Origin: Agarophyton chilense
Lineage: Eukaryota; Rhodophyta; Florideophyceae; Gracilariales; Gracilariaceae
NCBI GenBank assembly: GCA_030374765.1
Contig: JARGXX010000089.1
Location: 1-48,162, forward strand
DNA length: 48,162 bases
Direction: 5' to 3'
Position 1 is the first letter of the stretch. Each line of letters opens with the position of its first letter. This document shows, one piece after another, positions 41,119 through 48,162 of this stretch. The notes under the pieces are model-generated. The model was not told where the DNA came from. It did no database searches and saw nothing but the letters and a program-made list of their open reading frames with translations. A program made the translations under genes and the position numbers.

Positions 41119-42005
41119 TTAATTTTGCCTGGCGCCCCGTCCGGCGGCGCCTGCCCTTCCGTTTTTCGGCTTCGGATTAGGCTTTACACTACTTTTCCCC
41201 GCTGCTTTAGCCCTGCCCTTTAGGGGCTTTTGTTTATTAGGGGCTTTTGGAGCTTTGGGGGGATTATTCTTACGAGAACTCTCCAAAAACACTAATTCTA
41301 TTTCTAAGGGCTGCTAGCTCCTTCCGCGTCTGATCGACCCCTTCTGGGGCCCCCTCTTCATCAGCCGATTGCGCGGATTTCTTCAGGAGGTCAGCTTTCT
41401 TTTTGGTGTTCTTTATGTAGCTACCTAGACCGCTCGCTATTGTGGCTTGTATCTTCTTATCATTCAGAGAAGATACAAACATTTCCTTGAACCTTTCACA
41501 GAGGTTCTTGGTTTGTTCATTGGTGACGTACGAAAGGCAAATGAGGCCCTCCGTAAGCGCCTCCTCCAAACTTTCGAAAGCTTCTTCGAGTAGTTTCCTT
41601 CGAGACTTTTTAAGCTCACGGACTTCGTCCAGTTTGGCTTGAATAAGAAGTTTCAGAAATTGTTTCGCAAAATTTTCCGAAAGTTGTTTGAACTGCGAGC
41701 TGTATTTGTCTATCTGAGCGCTTTGAAGCTGAGATACGGGGTACCACGATAGATTTCGGTATGTATCGTATCTTCAGCATGCTTCATCAATTGGCTCACA
41801 TAGACTGTTCTGCGAGCGATCGTCTCATCCACTACTTGAATCTGTTTACGAAAGGGAGCGCAAACTTTTATTAAGAGTGGTTCGTGAAGTCGAAGAGCAT
41901 TTCGTCCGTACACTCCGGCTTATCGCCTAGGAGAGTTTCCTGGACTGGCTCGATTTCATCGACCTCTTCCTCTTGTGCACGTCTGACGATTGCACGACGA
42001 GGCAT
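41119..42005 (-). pseudogene. PLE ORF1, frameshifted (unit 6)
   Basis: Indels near 41285 (extra A), 41733 (two bases lost), 41760-41775 and 41881 (one T lost) divide the frame. The start codon at 42003-42005 is kept. Confidence 0.78.
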
Positions 42006-42049
42006 TGCGAAAGAGATTTGTGATCGGCGACGGCACCTACTCCGCGTAC

Positions 42050-42062
42050 AGGGGTTTTAGGG
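42050..42062 (+). repeat. Telomeric junction between units 6 and 7
   Basis: Same 13-bp telomeric sequence, unaltered despite the indels around it. Confidence 0.93.
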
Positions 42063-42210
42063 ATTGAGTAAGGTGGTTGAAAGTGTGCTGCGTCGCGCAG
42101 AATGTAAGGGGGGGGAGAGAGAGAGACTGCTTAAGGACTAGGACGCCCTTGAAGCCGGAAGGGGAGGGGGAAAGGGAAAGGGAGGGGAAGCGGGGTGAAG
42201 TGAACGATGT

Positions 42211-42246
42211 GGCAGAGCGCTTTCGTCTTTATGACTCCTCAGTGCC
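42211..42246 (-). ncRNA. Type I hammerhead ribozyme motif, unit 7
   Basis: Core and stems unchanged, although a G is lost 20 bases away. Confidence 0.82.
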
Positions 42247-42425
42247 TTATGTTGGGATGAGAAGTTGGAAGAGAGGTGGAGAGCTCTCCACGGCTTCTTA
42301 CATAGCCTCCTATGGCCCAAGCACTGCTCTACTTATGTTGCTCCCTATCTAATGAAACGAACATTACTAACTTAACTAAGCCCAGAGTGGGGTTTTTAGC
42401 CCCGTTCTTGGACAGTTGGTCATTT

Positions 42426-44052
42426 CTAATTGGTTCCATTAGTTTGGTTTTGAGTGCTATTGGCTAAGTCCGAAGACTTTTGCTCCTTTCGCAATAGCAC
42501 TTATGACATGGCGAGCTACTCCATTACCTCGTCTGAAGACAAGAGTACGTGGCCATTTCTCTTGGATTCCACTTCGCGGGACTTGAACTTCATTAGTTCC
42601 TTGAAGCGGCGCCAGAACATCTTAATGCGAGGATGGAATCTGCAGACTACCCATCCTCCCAAGTCTGGAGATGGTTTGACGAACTTCTCAAGATATTTCG
42701 CCCTGTCTTGGTAAGACACATATTCCAAAGCAGCCCGTAGATGCTGTCTGTGTATCCACGATTCGCTAACATTCGGAATAGGATGCTTACTTTGGCCTCC
42801 CACGTATGTTTATCGGAAGTGTTACGGAGATATCTTATCATTTCTCCTTTCACGATTCCTGACAAAGTATGCGTGGGATGGTTGGACTTTCCATGGAGAT
42901 ATAGGAACTTGGAGATGGGCTTTGTGTATACCCGAATGTCCACAATGTTATGAAACATAAACCTCCTTCCTTTATATATCTCCAAGTCAAGATAGACTGC
43001 TTTTTTGGAGCTGATGTCCCATGTCATAGACAGGTTTGAACAGGTGTTCAATCTATGCATGAGAGCCTCCGCAGTTGCCCTATCTCTGAGTATCACAAGT
43101 CCATCATCAATATAGCGGCGATTGATGATGATCTTGCTTACAAAGTCCAAGAAGATTCCTCGAAACTTAAAGAACAAATAAAGGTTAGCAAATGCTGGAG
43201 CTACCGTGTTCCAGTTGCTGTACCAATAAGCTGTCGATGTACACCCTGTCCATCTGTTACATAGTTGTTAAACATGATGAACTCCAAAGCACGACACCAG
43301 AAGCCTTTGTTTGCCATGAATATGTGAGGCAATTCATGTAACAGAGTTCTTATGGCGTCTCTGATATCGATGCTGGGGTAACATCGCTCCACGTCATACG
43401 TCAAGAAGACACAGTCTGACGGGAGCTCTATATGTTCCAATTGCCTTACGGTTTGCCAGCTATTAACTGTTATAGCCGGAATCTTTTGCACCTCCTTGTT
43501 GAGAATGGTGCTAAGTTGTCTAGACAACCCCGACGTGATGTACGAGTGTGACGCCGTGATCGGTCTAGACTTCACCGTAGGCTTGTGAATCTTCGGTAGT
43601 ACATAGAAGGGTGCCGGGAACTTGGCGCCTAAAGCGTATTCTAGCGTTTCATCTGTGAATTTCCTCCCCAGATTACATGCCAGCAAGATTGCGTTGAGGT
43701 TACCGAGGAGCCTTCCATGGGGGAATGAGCTTACCTCGGAGAATGCACCCTCACGAATCTCCTTGCGCACAAGGTCGTCGTAGAACTCTCGGCTCATAAG
43801 TGTGAGTCCGAGTTTCTTATCGGCTTGTTTGACGACCCAGTCCTTCGTCTTCTGTCATGTCTTAATACCTCGCATCAACGTTCGATGCAAGGCTGGGGGA
43901 ATGTCATCCTCAATACGAGTGAGTTCTCTCTCAAACTTCCGTGTCACTCGCATAGCTAGGGGATGAACCATTCTCCCTGTCCCCGTTCCTAGTGCCTTAA
44001 AGAGGGGATCCACTGTATCTTCAAGGCATTCCTTTAATGGAGTTCGAAGCAT
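42426..44052 (-). pseudogene. PLE reverse transcriptase, frameshifted (unit 7)
   Basis: Indels near 42480 (extra T), 42590 (lost C), 42749 (lost C), 43206 (lost G) and 43850-43860 split the frame into pieces. YIDD is still present within an open piece. Confidence 0.8.
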
Positions 44053-44177
44053 GAACCCACCACCGACGGAGAGTACCTTTTTAACTTCAAAAGGTACTTC
44101 CTCGTCTTTGATTCCAACCGGTGGGTTATATTTGAACTCGCAGGAGAAGGAACGGGGCTTCCTTGGCCTGGAACGGT

Positions 44178-45063
44178 TTAATTTTGCCTGGGCCCCGTCC
44201 GGCGGCGCCTGCCTTTCCGTTTTTCGGCTCGGATTAGGCTTTACACTACTTTTCCCCGCTGCTTTAGCCCTGCCCTTTAGGGGCTTTTGTTTATTAGGGG
44301 CTTTGGAGCTTTGGGGGGATTATTCTTACGAGAACTCTCCAAAACACTAATTCTATTTCTAAGGGCTGCTAGCTCCTTCCGCGTCTGATCGACCCCTTCT
44401 GGGGCCCCCTCTTCATCAGCCGATTGCGCGGATTTCTTCAGGAGGTCAGCTTTCTTTTTGGTGTTCTTTATGTAGCTACCTAGACCGCTCGCTATTGTGG
44501 CTTGTATCTTCTTATCATTCAGAGAAGATACAAACATTTCCTTGAACCTTTCACAGAGGTTCTTGGTTTGTTCATTGGTGACGTACGAAAGGCAAATGAG
44601 GCCCTCCGTAAGCGCCTCCTCCAAACTTTCGAAAGCTTCTTCGAGTAGTTTCCTTCGAGACTTTTTAAGCTCACGGACTTCGTCCAGTTTGGCTTGAATA
44701 AGAAGTTTCAGAAATTGTTTCGCAAAATTTTTCCGAAAGTTGTTTGAACTGCGAGCTGTATTTGTCTATCTGAGCGCTTTGAAGCTGAGGCATACGGGGT
44801 ACCACGATAGATTTCGGTATCGGATCCTCTTCAGCATGCTTCATCAATTGGCTCACATAGACTGTTCTGCGAGCGATCGTCTCATCCACTACTTGAATCT
44901 GTTTACGAAAGGGAGCGCAAACTTTTATTAAGAGTGGTTTCGTGAAGTCGAAGAGCATTTCGTCCGTACACTCCGGCTTATCGCCTAGGAGAGTTTCCTG
45001 GACTGGCTCGATTTCATCGACCTCTTCCTCTTGTGCACGTCTGACGATTGCACGACGAGGCAT
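44178..45063 (-). pseudogene. PLE ORF1, frameshifted (unit 7)
   Basis: Losses near 44191, 44230 and 44305 and a gained T near 44730 break the frame. The first 110 or so codons from 45063 remain open. Confidence 0.78.
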
Positions 45064-45107
45064 TGCGAAAGAGATTTGTGATCGGCGACGGCACCTACTC
45101 CGCGTAC

Positions 45108-45120
45108 AGGGGTTTTAGGG
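45108..45120 (+). repeat. Telomeric junction between units 7 and 8
   Basis: Same 13-bp telomeric sequence, same flanks. Confidence 0.93.
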
Positions 45121-45268
45121 ATTGAGTAAGGTGGTTGAAAGTGTGCTGCGTCGCGCAGAATGTAAGGGGGGGGAGAGAGAGAGACTGCTTAAGGACTAGG
45201 ACGCCCTTGAAGCCGGAAGGGGAGGGGGAAAGGGAAAGGGAGGGGAAGCGGGGTGAAGTGAACGATGT

Positions 45269-45304
45269 GGCAGAGCGCTTTCGTCTTTATGACTCCTCAG
45301 TGCC
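45269..45304 (-). ncRNA. Type I hammerhead ribozyme motif, unit 8
   Basis: Core and stems unchanged. Confidence 0.82.
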
Positions 45305-45484
45305 TTATGTTGGGATGAGAAGGTTGGAAGAGAGGTGGAGAGCTCTCCACGGCTTCTTACATAGCCTCCTATGGCCCAAGCACTGCTCTACTTATGTTGC
45401 TCCCTATCTAATGAAACGAACATTACTAACTTAACTAAGCCCAGAGTGGGGTTTTTAGCCCCGTTCTTGGACAGTTGGTCATTT

Positions 45485-47109
45485 CTAATTGGTTCCATTA
45501 GTTTGTTTTGAGTGCTATTGGCTAAGTCCGAAGACTTTGCTCCTTTCGCAATAGCACTTATGACATGGCGAGCTACTCCATTACCTCGTCTGAAGACAAG
45601 AGTACGTGGCCATTTCTCTTGGATTCCACTTCGCGGGACTTGAACTTCCATTAGTTCCTTGAAGCGCGCGCCAGAACATCTTAATGCGAGGATGGAATCT
45701 GCAGACTACCCATCCTCCCAAGTCTGGAGATGGTTTGACGAACTTCTCAAGATATTTCGCCCTGTCTTGGTAAGACACATATTCCAAAGCAGCCCGTAGA
45801 TGCTGTCCTGTGTATCCACGATTCGCTAACATTCGGAATAGGATGCTTACTTTGGCCTCCCACGTATGTTTATCGGAAGTGTTACGGAGATATCTTATCA
45901 TTTCTCCTTTCACGATTCCTGACAAAGTATGCGTGGGATGGTTGGACTTTCCATGGAGATATAGGAACTTGGAGATGGGCTTTGTGTATACCCGAATGTC
46001 CACAATGTTATGAAACATAAACCTCCTTCCTTTATATATCTCCAAGTCAAGATAGACTGCTTTTTTGGAGCTGATGTCCCATGTCATAGACAGGTTTGAA
46101 CAGGTGTTCAATCTATGCATGAGAGCCTCCGCAGTTGCCCTATCTCTGAGTATCACAAGTCCATCATCAATATAGCGGCGATTGATGATGATCTTGCTTA
46201 CAAAGTCCAAGAAGATTCCTCGAAACTTAAAGAACAAATAAAGGTTAGCAAATGCTGGAGCTACCGGTGTTCCAGTTGCTGTACCAATAAGCTGTCGATG
46301 TACACCCTGTCCATCTGTTACATAGTTGTTAAACATGATGAACTCCAAAGCACGACACCAGAAGCCTTTGTTTGCCATGAATATGTGAGGCAATTCATGT
46401 AACAGAGTTCTTATGGCGTCTCTGATATCGATGCTGGGGTAACATCGCTCCACGTCATACGTCAAGAAGACACAGTCTGACGGGAGCTCTATATGTTCCA
46501 ATTGCCTTACGGTTTGCCAGCTATTAACTGTTATAGCCGGAATCTTTTGCACCTCCTTGTTGAGAATGGTGCTAAGTTGTCTAGACAACCCCGACGTGAT
46601 GTACGAGTGTGACGCCGTGATCGGTCTAGACTTCACCGTAGCTTGTGAATCTTCGGTAGTACATAGAAGGGTGCCGGGAACTTGGCGCCTAAAGCGTATT
46701 CTAGCGTTTCATCTGTGAATTTCCTCCCCAGATTACATGCCAGCAAGATTGCGTTGAGGTTACCGAGGAGCCCTTCCATGGGGAATGAGGCTTACCTCGG
46801 AGAATGCACCCTCACGAATCTCCTTGCGCACAAGGTCGTCGTAGAACTCTCGGCTCATAAGTGTGAGTCCGAGGTTCTTATCGGCTTGTTTGACGACCCA
46901 GTCCTTCGTCTTCATGTACTTAATACCTCGCATCAACGTTCGATGCAAGGCTGGGGGAATGTCATCCTCAATACGAGTGAGTTCTCTCTCAAACTTCCGT
47001 GTCACTCGCATAGCTAGGGGATGAACCTTCTCCCTGTCCCCGTTCCTAGTGCCTTAAAGAGGGGATCCACTGTATCTTCAAGGCATTCCTTTAATGGAGT
47101 TCGAAGCAT
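45485..47109 (-). pseudogene. PLE reverse transcriptase, frameshifted (unit 8)
   Basis: Changes near 45505, 45667 (gcgcgcgcc for gcggcgcc), 46640 (lost G), 46770-46790 and 47028 break the frame. Motifs A to thumb lie in one open piece (about 45665-46636). Confidence 0.8.
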
Positions 47110-47234
47110 GAACCCACCACCGACGGAGAGTACCTTTTTAACTTCAAAAGGTACTTCCTCGTCTTTGATTCCAACCGGTGGGTTATATTTGAACTCGCAG
47201 GAGAAGGAACGGGGCTTCCTTGGCCTGGAACGGT

Positions 47235-48118
47235 TTAATTTTGCCTGGCGCCCCGTCCGGCGGCGCCTGCCTTTCCGTTTTTCGGCTTCGGATTAGGCTT
47301 TACACTACTTTTCCCCGCTGCTTTAGCCCTGCCCTTTAGGGGCTTTTGGTTATTAGGGGCTTTTGGAGCTTTGGGGGGATTATTCTTACGAGAACTCTCC
47401 AAAACACTAATTCTATTTCTAAGGGCTGCTAGCTCCTTCCGCGTCTGATCGACCCCTTCTGGGGCCCCCTCTTCATCAGCCGATTGCGCGGATTTCTTCA
47501 GGAGGTCAGCTTTCTTTTTGGTGTTCTTTATGTAGCTACCTAGACCGCTCGCTATTGTGGCTTGTATCTTCTATCATTCAGAGAAGATACAAACATTTTC
47601 CTTGAACCTTTCACAGAGTTCTTGGTTTGTTCATTGGTGACGTACGAAAGGCAAATGAGGCCCTCCGTAAGCGCCTCCTCCAAACTTTCGAAAGCTTCTT
47701 CGAGTAGTTTCCTTCGAGACTTTTTAAGCTCACGGACTTCGTCCAGTTTGGCTTGAATAAGAAGTTTCAGAAATTGTTTCGCAAAATTTTCCGAAGTGTT
47801 TGAACTGCGAGCTGTATTTGTCTATCTGAGCGCTTTGAAGCTGAGGCATACGGGGTACCACGATAGATTTCGGTATCGTATCCTCTTCAGCATGCTTCAT
47901 CAATTGGCTCACATAGACTGTTCTGCGAGCGATCGTTCATCCACTACTTGAATCTGTTTACGAAAGGGAGCGCAAACTTTTATTAAGAGTGGTTTCGTGA
48001 AGTCGAAGAGCATTTCGTCCGTACACTCCGGCTTATCGCCTAGGAGAGTTTCCTGGACTGGCTCGATTTCATCGACCTCTTCCTCTTGTGCACGTCTGAC
48101 GATTGCACGACGAGGCAT
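47235..48118 (-). pseudogene. PLE ORF1, frameshifted (unit 8)
   Basis: Losses and gains near 47572, 47598, 47619, 47795 and 47937 break the frame. The start codon at 48116-48118 is kept. Confidence 0.78.
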
Positions 48119-48162
48119 TGCGAAAGAGATTTGTGATCGGCGACGGCACCTACTCCGCGTAC

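Larger units (their letters stand above)
39000..42049 (-). mobile_element. PLE unit 6 (3050 bp), frames broken
   Basis: Carries the C variant of unit 5 plus an A-to-G change near 39260 shared with units 7 and 8. Several indels disrupt both frames. Confidence 0.9.
42063..45107 (-). mobile_element. PLE unit 7 (3045 bp), frames broken
   Basis: Shares the variant bases of units 5-6 and has about ten further one-base indels spread over the unit. Confidence 0.9.
23702..48162 (-). mobile_element. Head-to-tail array of eight telomeric Penelope-like elements
   Basis: Eight units of about 3.05 kb, all with coding strand minus, are separated by an identical 13-bp telomeric junction. The first four have an exact period of 3,060 bp. 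Unit order along the RNA strand is 5' leader (about 44 nt), ORF1, RT, then a 3' region of about 365 nt with a hammerhead motif. The RNA 3' side faces the long telomeric tract. RT sequence features and the absence of a GIY-YIG endonuclease match the telomere-associated PLE group (Athena, Coprina) known from rotifers, fungi, stramenopiles and plants. The window stops at the end of unit 8. Confidence 0.93.
45121..48162 (-). mobile_element. PLE unit 8 (3042 bp), outermost in the window, frames broken
   Basis: Ends at gcgtac, exactly where the next telomeric junction would start. Numerous one-base indels. Confidence 0.9.

Noticed and set aside
23702..48162. GIY-YIG endonuclease in the PLE
   Set aside because: The RT protein ends about 150 residues after the start of the thumb motif, without GIY or YIG segments, and no other frame in the 3' region encodes one.
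23702..48162. CRISPR or plasmid-type tandem array
   Set aside because: The repeats are 3-kb coding units with telomeric junctions, not short repeats with variable spacers.

Overview
The window looks like the end of a eukaryotic chromosome, most likely fungal. Three lines of evidence support this. The long genes have no visible introns. A RecQ-type helicase resembling fungal telomere-linked helicases is present twice, and its 5' part encodes two C2H2-like fingers. There is a tract of telomere-type repeats mixing TTTAGGGG and TTTTAGGGG. The G-rich strand of that tract is the + strand, so the chromosome tip should lie to the right. I cannot name the species.

Layout from left to right. (1) 1-3415, minus strand: a telomere-linked helicase cut by the window edge and broken by several small frameshifts. 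(2) 4384-7581, minus: a fusion of a permuted (beta-class) DPPY DNA amino-methyltransferase with a SET domain. (3) 8025-10629: a small satellite with period about 773 bp; each unit carries a 143-bp fold-back element built as a 33-bp stem, 33-nt loop and 33-bp stem. (4) 11066-14959, plus: a large protein with an AT-hook, a ParB/Srx-like domain and a C-terminal HxD...H...R Fe(II)/2-oxoglutarate oxygenase-like domain. (5) 15600-16693: two more, increasingly diverged, copies of the satellite and hairpin. (6) 17570-17880: degenerate interstitial telomere-like repeats. (7) 18301-22987, minus: a second helicase copy with an open frame, cut at its 5' side exactly where a 0.7-kb telomeric tract begins (22988-23701). 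(8) 23702-48162: eight head-to-tail copies of a 3.05-kb Penelope-like retroelement (PLE).

The PLE array is the main discovery. Each unit encodes ORF1 (295 aa, helical, basic tail) and a reverse transcriptase (541 aa from its first ATG; YIDD active site) with no GIY-YIG endonuclease. Units have their RNA 3' side toward the chromosome interior and their 5' side toward the tip, as expected if a chromosome 3' end primes reverse transcription. All seven unit junctions contain the same 13-bp telomeric sequence. On the RNA strand, each unit also has a sequence meeting every core requirement of a type I hammerhead ribozyme, between the RT stop and the unit's 3' end. The RT frame is open 61 codons upstream of its first ATG, overlaps ORF1 in the -1 frame, and contains a PLE-like N-terminal motif, so RT may be made by frameshifting from ORF1 or from a non-AUG start.

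How the parts may work together (inference): the end seems to have been built in layers, from helicase-bearing subtelomere, to telomere, to retroelement array, much as Drosophila telomeres are built by HeT-A-type elements. The methyltransferase-SET and ParB-oxygenase genes are divergently placed around the hairpin satellite and could be a DNA/chromatin modification pair. Caution: units 6-8 and the left helicase copy carry many one-base indels, often in homopolymers, and both lie near window edges. These may be consensus errors rather than real decay.
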